Assembly: GCA_025345505.1 (NCBI GenBank)
Contig: JANVCC010000118.1
Location: forward strand, 363,951 to 427,950
Length of the DNA stretch: 64,000 nt
Direction: 5' to 3'
Origin: Todiramphus chloris collaris
Taxonomy: Eukaryota; Chordata; Aves; Coraciiformes; Alcedinidae
Shown: piece after piece, positions 44,133 to 55,372 of the stretch
Position numbering within the stretch: position 1 is the stretch's first letter
Layout: the number at the start of each line of letters is the position of its first letter
Notes under the pieces: model-generated
The model's input: the letters and a program-made list of their open reading frames with translations, nothing else
The model's database searches: none
What the model was told of the DNA's origin: nothing
Translations under genes and position numbers: made by a program

Positions 44133-44629
44133 GCCTCCACTATCACTTGCTGTAAAACAGCCTCAGAGTTACACTGTGGATATTGTGGATTTTTATCCTT
44201 TGGGATAAGTCTATAAATTGGTTCATGTTTTGTTTCCCCAAGTCTTGCCTCCAAAGAATAACCAGAACTTGAACGGAACACCCTGCCCAAGTGACTGGCT
44301 TCAGACAGGCAGCGGGTGTCCCTGCCATGGGGTCTCACTGACAGGAGAGCACTCAAAGCTTCCCGAGGCAGGAACTGCAGGGGAAAATGCTTCTCCTGGC
44401 ATCCCTCTGGGACAAGGCAGGGCCTGGCTTTCCCTTTGCCCAAGGTGGGATTGATGTGAGCCAGGAAAAGTCAGCCAGGAGCCCCACATCCTTGTACATG
44501 CTGAAAAGCTTTTAAAGTTGAGCACATGAGAAAGCTCCATCATGGTTCTGAGACCACAGAGAAATTAGACCCCATGTAGGTGAGGAGTAACACAGAGGGA
44601 GGAGGGCCTGAGGGATGGAGCACCTTTCT
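44133..44629. other. Unique non-coding DNA
   Basis: Nothing recognisable; short accidental frames only. Confidence 0.5.
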
Positions 44630-45200
44630 CTGCTAAAGTAGTCATTCCCAAAATAACTTTTGTTTCTCCGTACCAAAACTGTATTTAGTTAAGATTTTAC
44701 AAATGGAAATCTTAATAATCACGAAAAAGAGAAATAAAAATATCATTGACAGTGTTAAATACTAACACAGCTATTAATGGCACCGCACACGCCAATAAAT
44801 CCCAAGGGATCCCTCCCCTTTCCTCCTTAGTGGGATAAACACGGTTTGTCACATCGAGAGAACATTCTGTAGCGCAGGAATAATCAGAACATATTGTTGG
44901 GTCCAATTTTCTATCATTTACTTCTTGATGTCAAACAAAAGTAAAGCTCAGTACACAATTTAGTCATGGGTGGAAGGAGAATTAGCCATATAATGCGGAC
45001 TACTTTTGGAGGTAAAAGTTAAGGGAACTGTGGCTCGCATTAATTCACACTGTTCTCGGCCCTCACTGATGCAATGAAAGGATTTTGATTTTCATTATTA
45101 TGTACTTTGCATGTTGCTTGTATTAAATCAAGGGGCTACTTACCTCCTTGTTTTTCCTGCAGCTGATCTAAAAGGCTTTTTGAAAGAAAACTGAACTGGC
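44630..45200. promoter_or_regulatory. Candidate conserved regulatory block
   Basis: AT-rich repeat-free DNA with ATATCATTGACAGTG (44739), CACAGCTATTAATGGCACCG (44766), CTCGCATTAATTCAC (45034) and TACTTTGCATGTTGC (45102). CpGs are kept at several isolated sites (CATCGAGAG, GTAGCGCAGG). Function is inferred. Confidence 0.4.
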
Positions 45201-45997
45201 ACAGACAAAGACTGATTCTTCATCCATCTGACATGTCACGCCAACAAATGGGGTTTTGTGCACTCTGTCAGTGTCTTAATCAGAGCGTCACGCCAGCCCG
45301 CAGCACCTTCCCGGCTCCGAGACCTCTCCCAGCACTTAATCCTTCAACTTGTGTACCTTGTACAGACATTCAGATGAGGGCCGATAACACCGGAGATTTA
45401 CATGTTTCTGTCATCGCCTGGATTCGTCACACATCACAACCCGCCGGCCTCCCGCCCCGGGGCCCGCGCCTGGGGCAGGGGAGGGGGCAGCTCCGCTTCG
45501 CTCTGCACGGGGCGCGGCGCTCGGACAAGACGTCTCGCCCATTGGGTTTCCCGCACACGGGGAAGGAGGAACCTGAAGGGAAACGAGCTGCAGGCAATTC
45601 TCCAGCCCCTCAGCCCCCACCTGCCTGGGACATGAGCCTGGGAGATGGGAGAGGCAGCCCGGGGGTGGCACTGGACTCAGAGGGCGGATGCTTGTGCCCA
45701 TGCTGTTGCCCATGCCCATGCCCATGCTGATCTCCCAAAACCCCAGGGATCCCCAGCCTCCAGCCTCAGCACTGGAAAAGAAGGACTCCAAAGCCTGTTG
45801 GGTGCACGCTGTGGCTGGCAGCATGGTGCTGAGGTGCCCGCAAAGCCCATCAGAGAGTGGGTGTGACTGTCCTGGCTGCAGATTCACCGCCCACAAGCCC
45901 ATTCACACCCTGCAGGGCTGGACATTGGCTAATACCCTTTCTGCGGGCGTATCTTACTGAGAAATTGGAGCTCAAACTCTTGTTGATACTCATTTGT
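45201..45997. other. Unique DNA with a small CpG cluster
   Basis: 45430-45560 is CpG-rich (GGGGCGCGGCGCTCGGAC) over about 130 bp. A (CCCATG)n run follows at 45696-45728. Overlapping frames of 165 and 163 codons on opposite strands cover this GC-rich part, and I do not regard either as a gene. Confidence 0.5.
45696..45728. repeat. (CCCATG)n hexanucleotide repeat
   Basis: CCCATG with two interruptions repeats for about 33 bp. Confidence 0.85.
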
Positions 45998-46229
45998 GCC
46001 AGGGGAGGTTTAGGTTGGAGCTGAGGAACAATTTCTTCAGCCCCTTGAGGGTTCCCCAGGGCTGTGCCAGGCTGCCCAGGGCAGGGGGGGAGTCCCCGTG
46101 ATCCCTGGAGGGGTTTCCAAGCCCCCTGGTGGAGCTGTGGTCATGGTCAGTGGTGCCCTGGAAGTGCTGGGGCAACAATTGGACTCAATGATCTGAAAGG
46201 TCTTTTCCAACCTAATGATTCTATGATTC
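45998..46229 (+). mobile_element. CR1 LINE 3' end (type A)
   Basis: GCCAGGGGAGGTTTAGGTTGG, GGAACAATTTCTTCAGCCCC and GGCTGTGCCAGGCTGCCC lead to TCCAACCTAATGATTCTATG. A short deletion removes the CTGAGGGACAGGGGG segment near 46140. Confidence 0.95.
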
Positions 46230-46743
46230 ATTTTTGCTATAAAAATAAACAAGCGAGCCAGTGCACACCCTGCTGAGCACACCGTGTGCCCACAGTCCGG
46301 TCACAGGTCTCAGGCTGCTTCCAGCTGCCCGAGAAGTTCTCACTGCCTCTCACTTTTTGCTCCATTTTCTCCCCAGCTGTAAGGTCAGTGCATATCCATT
46401 TCCATCTGTTTGGAAAGTAGACTGTGGAAATCATTAGAAGCCAGCGGCTACGGTAAAATACAGTAGATACTTTAAAGACACTACAAGCAAAGGCCAGGTG
46501 CTGGTCCCAGTCACACCAGCAGAACTGGGAGCAAAGGAGCACAGGTGGATTCATTTCCAGCACCATCTCTGTGCCCACCTAGACAATGGAGATGTGCCCG
46601 GGGGCTTCCAGACGCTCAGGTGCTGCCCATTGTGCTCCTCAGGGCACAGCCCAGGGGGGGTTCACAGGTTGTTTAACTTCTGTGATGATCACCCCTCTTC
46701 ACGGGGGGGGTCTGCACTGCAGGCTGGGACTTGCTGCGGGGCT
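46230..46743. other. Unique non-coding DNA
   Basis: Nothing recognisable. Confidence 0.5.
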
Positions 46744-46905
46744 GGAAAAGGGAAAAGGAGAAGGAGAAGGAAGGATAAAGGGTGAGAGGGAAAGAGAATC
46801 AGAATAGAAAAAAAAAAAAAAAAAAAAAGGAAGAGAAAAAAGAAAAAGAAAGAGAAAAGGAAGGGAGGAAAAGGAGGAAAGGGACAGGAAAGGAGAAAGT
46901 GAGCT
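46744..46905 (+). repeat. Polypurine (GA-rich) tract, about 160 bp
   Basis: The plus strand is almost entirely A and G, including a long A-run at 46808-46828 and GGAGAAGGAGAAGG units. Only a few pyrimidines interrupt it. Confidence 0.92.
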
Positions 46906-47950
46906 AGGGCCATGTTTTAAATCTCAGAGTGTGCTGCTGGCTGTGACTCTGAAGCCACCCACCGAGCTCTGCGTGCTGTGCTGGCCTCTGGCGCTGGGGC
47001 TGATGCATTTTCCGAGAGACAACCAAGCAAAACCCTTTCCACCCTTGACTGACTGAAAGTGCTCATCGATAAAAAGGTGATTTGAGTAAGTCCTGAATGC
47101 AGTGACCGGTTGTTGTTATATTCACAGGAGCACAAGTTCTCTTGGTTAAAAGAAAATGGGCAAGGGAGCAAAGCCTCTCCCCGCTGCGGAGTGGGTACCG
47201 CTCCCTGGGGTTTGCCGGCACCCCCAGGGGAGCTGCCTCTGGTCCAGTAGAGACAGAAATTGTGACACAAGGGGGGTTTTGGCACAACAGAGGTGAAGCC
47301 AGTTCTCTTCTCCTCCTCCCTAAATGCTGTTTGCATCAACCTGAAACATTTTTTTCAGACAAAAATAGCAGGCAGTGTTGGTGTCAGGGGATGTGTTTTC
47401 CTGCCCCACCACGCCAGAGGAATTGCGGCTCCAAGATCTGACGTTTCGGAAGCTTGGCTGTAAAATCCACTGTGTCCCATTTCACAGCACTTCTCAAATT
47501 TGGCCTGAGCTTGGGAATAGTGTCAGGCTCCTTCCCCAGCTCAGCCTGGTTTGGCGATGCTCCTACCCAGCAGAGTCCTGGCCATCCCATGGGGCTGCAG
47601 AGATGCGTGCCCGCTTGCTCAGGGGTGCAGAGCGTCTCACCCCTGGCAGCAATTCCAGTCCTTCTGGAAAAAAATCCCAACAGACAAGTAAATTTTAAAT
47701 TAAGCACCGAGAGTTCAAGAAATGCTAGGGAAAATGTCACCTTGGGGTAGCCCAGTTGCTAGCGTGTGGCATCCATGGATGACTCACACCTCCGAGTGTG
47801 GATTGCCAGCTCTGATGGACACAAACATCCACCAGGAATGGGAAAACAAAACTCCAGAGTGAAAAGTCTCCCCAGCTGAGCACATCAGGTATGTTTCGCA
47901 GCACTTTAAATAAGACTCCGGGCGCTTGGTAAACAGTCATCCAGAGGGAA
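46906..47950. other. Unique non-coding DNA
   Basis: No gene or mobile element is recognised. Overlapping frames of 99-140 codons on opposite strands near 46917-47740 have no domain I recognise. Confidence 0.45.
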
Positions 47951-48758
47951 CACATTGAACTCAGCTTTTATTTCCTTCGCAAGAATCCCACCAAACTACC
48001 CGTCAGGGCCCTGCTTTGCCCGTGCTGTGTCCCACCGGCCTTTCAGCACCTCCTGGATCATTGTCTCCTGAAACACGTCCGTAGAGCCAGCTCCACACCC
48101 CAGACAATGCTGGAGCCGCGCGGCTGCTCTTTGTCCGACGTTCAGTTCGTCTGGCATCTGACATTAGCATTGCCAAGCGCCGCGCTGCCGAGGGCTCACC
48201 GGGTCTGATATTGTCCCACCACGTCAGTCATCCCCACCAGCAGCCAAAAAAAAATGAACAGGGAAAGCCAAGAGGGGAGAAAGACTTCCTGGCCAATGGG
48301 ACACTGCCCAGAGAAATTGAATATGCTAATTCAAAAGCTTCAGAAATGGGGAGGCTAAGAAAGAAAACGCTCTGTAGAGGATAAGCTATAAAGTAGAAGA
48401 TTCCAGCCTTACCCCAGCCTGGCTCCCTAATGCCAGCGTGTCAGCAGCGCAGGCTTTGCGCCGGGTACGATAAAAAAGTTGTGCTTGGCGGCTGAATGAG
48501 GAGCAGCATCTGCTCTGTGCAACTCTCCTTCTTGCACACCATCGCTCCGACTCGTATTTCTAAAGTCCCTTATGAAATACATAAAAAAATAATGATTTTG
48601 AGACAAATTAAACTATAACAGCCTCAAATCAGTTTCCCTACACAGTTAATATGTTGATTAATGTCCTGTTAGGACCGAGACACTCATTTTTATCTCATTA
48701 TTCAAGTCAGTGTTTTCCCATAGCTGTTGAATAAAAATGTAATTATTGCTCTAAATTA
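47950..48758. promoter_or_regulatory. Candidate regulatory block
   Basis: A CpG-bearing part (GCCGCGCGGCTGCTC at 48114; GCCAAGCGCCGCGCTGCC at 48171) is followed by AT-rich DNA (AGTTAATATGTTGATTAATG at 48644; AAATGTAATTATTGC at 48735). Repeat-free until the CR1 at 48759. Function is inferred. Confidence 0.35.
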
Positions 48759-49600
48759 TCATAGACACATAGAATGGTTTGGGTTGGAAGGGGCCTTAAA
48801 TACCATCCAGTTCCAACCCCCTGCCATGGGCAGGGACACCTCCCACTAGAGCAGGTTGCTCACAGCCCCAGCCAGCCTGGGCTTGGACACTTCCAGGGAT
48901 GGGGCACCCAAAACTTCTCTGGGCAACCTGGGCCAGGGTCTCACCACCCTCACGGTGAAGAATTTTTTCCTAATTTCTAATCTAAATCCCCATCTTTCAG
49001 TTTAAACCATCACCCCTTGTCCTGGCCCCACAGGCTCTGCTCAAAAGTCCCTCCCCATCTCTCTGACAGGTCCGTGGAAGCAGCAAAAGGCCCCCAGAAG
49101 ATCTCCCCTTGGGGAGCCTTCTCCTCTGCAGGCTGAACCCCCCCAGCTCTCCCAGCCTGGCTCCCAGCAGAGGGGTTCCAGCCCTCCCAGCATCGCTGGG
49201 GCTCCTCTGGCCCCGCTCCACCAGGTCCCTGTCTCTGCTGTGCTGAGCACTCCCGAGCTGCCCCAGCACTGCAGGGGGGTCTCTCTCTCTGCCCAGAGCC
49301 CTGGGAGCAGAGGGGCAGGATCCCCCCCTCCCCTGCTGCCCACGCTGCTGGGGTGCAGCCCAGGGTGCCAGTGGCTCTGGGTGCCAGCGCACGGGGCCGG
49401 CTCAGCTCCAGCTTCTCCCCCCAGCACCCCCAGGTCCTGCTCCCAGGGCTCTCTCCAGCCCCTCACTCCCAGCCTGGGCTGGCGCTGGGGGTTGTCCCAA
49501 CCCATCTGCAGGACCTTGCACTTGGCCTTGTTGAACCTCATGAGGTTGGCTTTGGCTCACCTTTCAAGCCTGTCCAGGTCTCTCTGGGTGGCATCAAATG
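48759..49600 (-). mobile_element. CR1 LINE 3' fragment, about 840 bp (type C)
   Basis: It runs from the tail TCATAGACACATAGAATGG through GGCAGGGACACCTCCCACTAG and the whole 3' untranslated body into ORF2. In the minus strand MRFNKAKCKVLQMGWDNPQ is readable near 49485-49541, although the downstream frame is broken. Second-longest CR1 in the window. Confidence 0.95.
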
Positions 49601-50317
49601 CTTTGCACAAGTCTGGGTAGATGATGTCAGTTGTTCTTCCCTTACCCACCACCAGGACCAGCCCAGTGGAGAAGAGGCAGCCCCAAAAAGTGACACCCAC
49701 CGCTCCTCCCCGTGCAGGCAGAGCCCTGGGTGCACAGCCGTTGTGGAGGAGGTATGGGGGATGCTTAGCTTGATTGGGAAAGGTTAATTACATGTGAAAT
49801 GAGACTGGGATTCAGACGATGTTTGCTCTAGATTTTGTGTAATGTTATATCAACATTGGGATTCTCTGTTATTCTATTAACAAAATAAACTCATTTTGTT
49901 TGGTTTCATTTTACTGTTGTTTTAATCCCTCTGAACATTTATACTGTTATTTAATTTTACTAAACATGTGTGGATAGTAAAATACCTACAGAATTAAACT
50001 ACCCAAGGATATTAAAGTGATCCAGTTCTCATAGAGATTTGATCTGCTAATTAGCCACACCAATTTTATGGATCATTGCAGCGCACTTAAAATGTATTGT
50101 TATATGTTCATAATCTTTCCTTAATGAGCTTTTATTGAGAGCACAGGCCAGCCTGGGTGCAGCGTTCAGCAGAGGGGTTTTTCAAGCCCCGTGTGCCCAA
50201 GCCTGGCTAATCACAGTGCCAGGCTGCCAGAGAAACCCCCAGTGAGGGGTCAGCAAAACGCAACCTCGCATGAGGCACTCCTGGTGATTTGGGGGTCAGC
50301 AGAGCAGGGATAAAAGC
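49601..50317. promoter_or_regulatory. Unique DNA with candidate AT-rich regulatory block (49780-50130)
   Basis: The segment 49780-50130 is very AT-rich without simple repeats: GGTTAATTACATGTG (49783), GCTAATTAGCCACACC (50047) and GGATCATTGCAGCGCAC. It sits between two long CR1 copies, yet contains no insertion. Function is inferred. Confidence 0.35.
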
Positions 50318-51029
50318 ACAGAATCATAGAAAGGTTTTGGTTGGGAGAGACCTTTCAGATCCTCAGTCCAACCGTTCCCCCAGCACTGCCAGGGCACCAC
50401 TGCCCCCTGTCCCTCAGCACCACAGCTCCACGGGGGGCTTGGAAACCCCTCCAGGGATCATGGGGACTCCCCCCCTGCCCTGGGCAGCCTGGCACAGCCC
50501 TGGGGAACCCTCAAGGGGCTGAAGAAATTGTTCCTCAGCTCCAACCTAAACCTGCCCTGGGGCAACTTGAGGCCTTTTCCTGTTGTCCTGTTGCTTGGTC
50601 CTTCGGAGAAGTGCTCAATCCCCCCTGGCTCCAGCCTCCTGTCAGGAGCTGTCAGAGCCAGAAAGCTCTCCCCTCAGCCTCCTTTGCTCCAGGCTCAACA
50701 AGCCCAGGTCCCTCAGCTGCTCCTCCCCAGACTCCTGCTCCAGCCCCTTCCCCAGCTCCATTGCCCTTCTCTGGCCACGCTCCAGCTCTTTGATGCCATT
50801 CTGGGTGGGAGTGAGGGACCCAAAACTGGCCCCAGGATTCAAGGGGTGGCCTCCCCGTGCCCAGTCCAGGGGGACAATCCCTTCCCTAGTGCTGCTGGCC
50901 ACACCAGTGCCTACAGCAGCCAGGATGCTGGGGGCCTTCTTGGCCACCTGGGCACATGCTGCTTCATCTTCTGCTGGCCCTCAACCCACATCCCCAGGTT
51001 CTTTTCCACTAGGCAGGTCTCTGCAGCAG
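50318..51029 (-). mobile_element. CR1 LINE 3' fragment, about 710 bp (type A)
   Basis: It starts with CACAGAATCATAGAAAGG and the type A body, then continues into the antisense ORF2 end (GCTCCATTGCCCTTCTCTGG near 50755; GGCCTTCTTGGCCACCTGGG near 50932). It fades after TAGGCAGGTCTCTGCAGC. The 235-codon plus frame across it is antisense to CR1. Confidence 0.95.
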
Positions 51030-51239
51030 TGGCACACGCTGGTCCCAGATGCGTGGCAATGCCCGTGTCTGATCTTTGCACAAGGGTGGCTGTGGCCCCA
51101 GCGTGGCCGCTGCAGGGATGGGAGCATAAGGGAGAGCTCACTGATGTTGGGATGAGGTGCTCCTGGCAATCCCAGCCCTCCCACCCCTGCCGCAGCACCG
51201 GGGGCATCTGTGGTCTTTGTCCCCATTGCTGTTGAGGAG
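51030..51239. other. Unique non-coding DNA
   Basis: Nothing recognisable. Confidence 0.5.
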
Positions 51240-52570
51240 TTGCTACTTAATTAATTAGAGAGGAAAGCCTGGCGAGCAGAGGAGTGAATCGTAGATCACG
51301 GCGTGCACTGTTCGGCGCTGGCACGGGCTCGTTTAACAATTCAAGGGTCACTACCTGCAAAAGTGAGGACAGCGCTTACAAGCACGCGGATCCCGCCGGT
51401 TACAATGTGCGCGTCGGGATAATGAACTTAAAACAATTGCAATTAGCAGGCCGAGACAAAGGATTAAAATTAAAACCGAGTGCCGCGGCGCGTGCGGCTC
51501 AGCTTGTAAAACAGCGCTAAGCCAACTTAATCCATTTTAATTCTGCGCGGGACGCGGGGTCGGGTTCGGCGGCTGGGCAGGCGCGATACACCCGCCTGCC
51601 GACGTCCGCCCCGCGCGATAACGCCCGGGACGTCCCCGGGGAAGGCGCCCGTTTCCCAGCAGCGTCCCCGGGGAGCGGGTGTCAGCGTGTCCATCAGATG
51701 GCGGGGTGGCGGGGGGCACGGGGGAGCGGGCGCCCGGCTATTGTGCCGCGGTTGTCATTGACTGATCAGGCCTTTTAAGCGCGCTTTCAGAGTCAATGAA
51801 ACCACCTGAATAGATGAAAGGCAGACAGCTCCTGACAAACAAGGGGCTGCGGAATATTCATTGTGCATCTGTGAGGGAAAGATTAATGTATTAGAAATTA
51901 AAATGGGCCCGGGACGTATGATCTTGCTCTAACACTTGGCCAGACCTGTGTCACCCACCGCGAGCGCCTGAAGTCAGCAGACAATCCTGCCAAGGTAGCG
52001 GGGAATCATTAAGCATCCGGCTATTGTGCGCGGTGAATAATAAAACTTTCCCCCTATTCTTTGCCCGGAGCTGACAATGAATAATTCCGGAGCTATTTGC
52101 AATGTTAACAGCACCTATCTTGCCCATCCATTCCTTTACGATAAGGATGGAAATATGCATTTCAACAGTCTGCACAGATAGTGATTCACAGGCGCTTCAA
52201 AGGACACCTGCCACTCAAGTGAAGGGCTGTCAGTCTCCCTCCGCTGACGCTGCCAGGAAAATGGCGAAAAAGATTATCTGCACTTTATTTCTTTTTTCCT
52301 CCGATTATAACACTGTTACATTTGCCATCAACTGACAAGTGATTTACACTCGCAACTGTAATGTGTTTAAGCTAGAAAAAGCTATTCTCTTAGGCGGCCC
52401 TTATTCTTTCAAGGTTTACAACTGTATCAAATATACTATCGCGCATGTGATCTCGACCATACAGAATGCCATTATGGGAGATATTAGAAGCGTTTAATCT
52501 GTTTGCTAACATAAAGGTGACATTGATAAAGCCCTATCTTTGACGTCAGGACCCAGCCAGCTCAGCCTCT
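51240..52570. promoter_or_regulatory. Strong candidate regulatory block with CpG island
   Basis: AT-rich flanks surround a CpG-rich centre (51540-51780). Motifs include ACTTAATTAATTAGAGAGG (51246), ACAATTGCAATTAGC (51434), GACTGATCAGGCCTTTTAAGCG (51760), GGAATATTCATTGTGC (51851), AATATGCATTTC (52152) and a perfect TGACGTCA at 52541-52548. There is no mobile element or simple repeat in 1.3 kb although long CR1 copies lie on both sides. Enhancer or promoter function is inferred. Confidence 0.5.
51540..51780. promoter_or_regulatory. Small CpG island
   Basis: CpG is frequent over about 240 bp (GCGCGGGACGCGGGGTCGGG, CGCCCCGCGCGATAACGCCC). Unlike the 41-kb island it has no tandem repeat. I see no exon or start signal attached to it. 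Confidence 0.6.
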
Positions 52571-52808
52571 TTTTAAATCCAGCAGGGTGGACGCGGTTCT
52601 TAGGGGTGTGCCTGGAGGGCCTCCAAACTTCTCCACACCAGGCACTGGGAAAGGATACTGCTTGGTGAGACTCTTATTTTCCAGAATAAGGGTGAGCCTG
52701 GAGCATGTCACCACCATCTCCTGCAAGCAAGCAGCTGGGAGACAACTTAAGGTCTACATTGGCTCTGAGTCCGGAAGACGTGTCCTGGCACAGAGATCTC
52801 CGGACAAC
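52571..52808. other. Unique non-coding DNA
   Basis: Nothing recognisable. Confidence 0.5.
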
Positions 52809-53232
52809 CATAGAATTACAGAAAGATAGAATTATAGAATGGTTTAGGTCAGAGCGGACCTTTTGAGGTCATCTGGTCTGACCCCCCTGCAGGGAGCAGG
52901 GCCATCTGCAGCTAGAGCAGGGTGCTCAGAGCCCCGGGCAACCTCCCCTGCAATGGTGCCAGGGATGGGGCAGCCACCACCTCTCTGGGCAGCCTGGCAC
53001 AGCCTCTCACCACCCTCAGTGTCAATAATTTCTCCTGCTCTTCAGTCTGAATCTCCCTGTTTTAATTTAAACCCATCACCCCTTGTCCTGTCCCAACAGG
53101 CCCTGTTCAGAAGTCCCTCCCCATCTTTCTGACAGGTCCCTTGAAGCCCTGAAAGGCCACTAGAAGGTTTCCCCTTCTCTTCTCCCAGCTGAACATCCTC
53201 AACTCTCTCATTTCTTCCTCCTCACAGGAGGA
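52809..53232 (-). mobile_element. CR1 LINE 3' fragment (type C)
   Basis: CATAGAATTACAGAAAGATAG, then GCAGGGCCATCTGCAGCTAG, GCTCAGAGCCCCGGGCAACC and CACCCCTTGTCCTGTCCC. It becomes hard to follow after CAGCTGAACATCCTCAAC. Confidence 0.94.
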
Positions 53233-53239
53233 AATATAT

Positions 53240-53240
53240 T

Positions 53241-53273
<33 letters not shown>
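53240..53273. repeat. (TG)n(TA)n microsatellite
   Basis: TGTGTGTG passes into TA repeats for about 34 bp at the truncated 5' side of the CR1. Confidence 0.92.
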
Positions 53274-53274
<1 letters not shown>

Positions 53275-53877
53275 AATCTTTTTTTCCCAAGCATTGACAG
53301 TCAGACAGTTGGTACCTTGCCCATTCACTCCCAGCCCAGGCAGCCTGAGGGCAACTGTCCCAGGTGGACCCTGCCCAGGATTCCTCCACCCTGGAGACCC
53401 ACGTCTCCCCGGGCAGCCACTGGCCCTTCCAGCGGTTCTGCAGCTGCTCTTGAACCACTCATGGTTATCCCAGGGAAAAAACAAACAAGCAAAAGAACCC
53501 CCACCACACTGTTCACATTTATCTTAAATATTTTCCAGATTATTTGTGTGGAATTCCTCCTCCACAATCTTCCCATTGTGATGTTCAACAGGAGTCCCCA
53601 AGATGCAAGGCTCCACTTCATCAATGTCCACTTTCTCTCAGCACCAGTCGGCAGAAATACTGGGCACTGACTCAGAGCTGCTGTGGCTGGGCTCGAGTTC
53701 TTTCCATCGCACAAATAATTTTAGTTCAAGAGGAACAAATGCTGATGTGTTGTGTGCCCCGTCCAGCATGATTGCCCACCACACCCGCAGACCAGGCACA
53801 CTGCACAAGGGCTCGGGGCCTGGCTACAAAACACCCCCAAAACCTGCCCTGCTCCATGTGCCTGTAGTGGGCCCATG
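53274..53877. other. Unique non-coding DNA
   Basis: No gene is recognised. Frames of 125-142 codons start inside the TA repeat or CR1 and are not credible. Confidence 0.5.
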
Positions 53878-54772
53878 TCACAGAATCCCAGCATGGTGGG
53901 GTTGGCAGGGCCCTCTGGAGATGCTCTGGTGCCACCCCCTGCTCCATCCAGCAGGGGCACCCAGAGCAGGGGCCCAGCAGCGCAGGGTCCAGCCGGGGTG
54001 GGAATCTCTCCAGACAAGGAGACTCCACAGCCTCTCTGGGCAGCCTGGCACAGCCTCCCACACCCTCACACCAAACAACTTGCTCCTCCTGCTCAGATGG
54101 GACCTCCTGGGTTCCAGTTGGTGCCCCTTGGTGCCCCTTGTCCTGTCCCTGGGCACCCCTGAGCAGAGTCTGTGCCCATCCTCTTGCCCCCCCGGGGCCC
54201 TTTATCTCTTGCTCAGCATTGCTCAGCTCCCCTCTCAGGCTGCTCTTCTCCAGCTGCACAGCCCCAGGGCTCTCAGCCTGGCCCCAGCACAGAGATGCTC
54301 CAGCCCCTCAGCATCTTCCCAGCCTCTGCTGGACTCTCTCCAGAGGCTCTCTTTGTCTCTCTTGAACTGGGGAGCCCAGCGCTGGACCCAGTACTCCAGA
54401 GGAGGCCTCACTGGGGCAGAGTAGAGGGGGAGCAGAACCTCCCTTAACCTGGTGGCCCCACTCTTCTGAATGCACCCCAGGAGACCACTGGCCTTCTTGG
54501 CCAAGAGGGCAAGTTGCTGGTTCATGGTTAACCTGTTGTCCACCAGCACTCCCAGGTCATTCTCTGTGGCGCAGTTTCCCAGCAGGTCATCCCTCCCCTG
54601 TACTGGTTCAGGGCGTTATTCCTCCCCAGGTTCAGGACCCTACACTTGCCCTTGCTGAATTTCACCCAGCTCTCCAGTCTGTCCAGGTCTCAGTGAACGG
54701 CAGCACAGCCTTTCGTATTTCAGCCACTCCTCCCAGTTCTGTGTCACCAGCAAACTGTCTGAGGGTCCACTC
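53878..54772 (-). mobile_element. CR1 LINE 3' fragment, about 895 bp, longest in the window (type B)
   Basis: It runs from TCACAGAATCCCAGCATGG through the type B body into ORF2. The minus strand encodes LVDNRLTMNQQLALLAKKAS and, later, LEYWVQRWAPQFKRDKESLW, the C-terminal part of the CR1 reverse transcriptase protein. Upstream ORF2 sequence (antisense GTTCAGGACCCTACACTTGC, 54629) continues to about 54772. The frame is not intact across the whole fragment. Confidence 0.96.
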
Positions 54773-55183
54773 TGCAATGAAACACAGACTCCTTGACCAT
54801 CTAGTCTGATCCCAGCACACGGGACAGTTTGGAAACAGGCTCCTGCATGTTGCAAGAGCTGAAGATGTGCCTGTCGTCACTGGAAGCAGAGCAGGGGCTG
54901 AGGCTGGGACTGTCGTGAGGCCACCCAGCACGTTCCCATGGACCACTCCTCTGCGGCAGGCGCCATCCTCATGCAAGACCCAAAGACTCCTGTGCTGGAC
55001 AAAGCGGGTATTTTCTGCCTGGCGCTGTTGACGATGCCCGTGCTGGAAATTCTGACTCACAGGGTTTAATTTGCAGGCGATGTTTGTGCCAGGCCACTGC
55101 TGTTGGGTGCTGGTGTTCGCCCCCGCACACAGCCCCACAGCCCCTGTCTTCTCCAAGCGTTCATCCCTGGGGCCACCAGCGTC
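54773..55183. other. Unique non-coding DNA
   Basis: Nothing recognisable. Some diverged CR1 sequence may extend into its left edge (to about 54810). Confidence 0.5.
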
Positions 55184-55372
55184 AGAGAGACAGGGACCTG
55201 GTGGAGCAGGGCCAGAGGAGCCCCAGCGATGCTGGGAGGGCTGGAACCCCTCTGCTGGGAGCCAGGCTGGGAGAGCTGGGGGGGTTCAGCCTGCAGAGGA
55301 GAAGGCTCCCCAAGGGGAGACCTTCTGGGGGCCTTGCAGAGCTTCCAGGGGCCTGGCAGAAAGGGGGTGTAT
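55184..55372 (+). mobile_element. CR1 LINE internal fragment, no 3' end
   Basis: CAGAGAGACAGGGACCTGGTGG to CTTCCAGGGGCCTGGCAGAAAG is the forward counterpart of 49060-49240. The 3' tail is missing. Confidence 0.93.

Noticed and set aside
50528..51235. 235- and 190-codon plus-strand frames
   Set aside because: Most of their length is antisense CR1 sequence.
53603..54424. 273-codon plus-strand frame
   Set aside because: It is antisense to a CR1 copy that itself encodes the ORF2 C-terminus on the minus strand.
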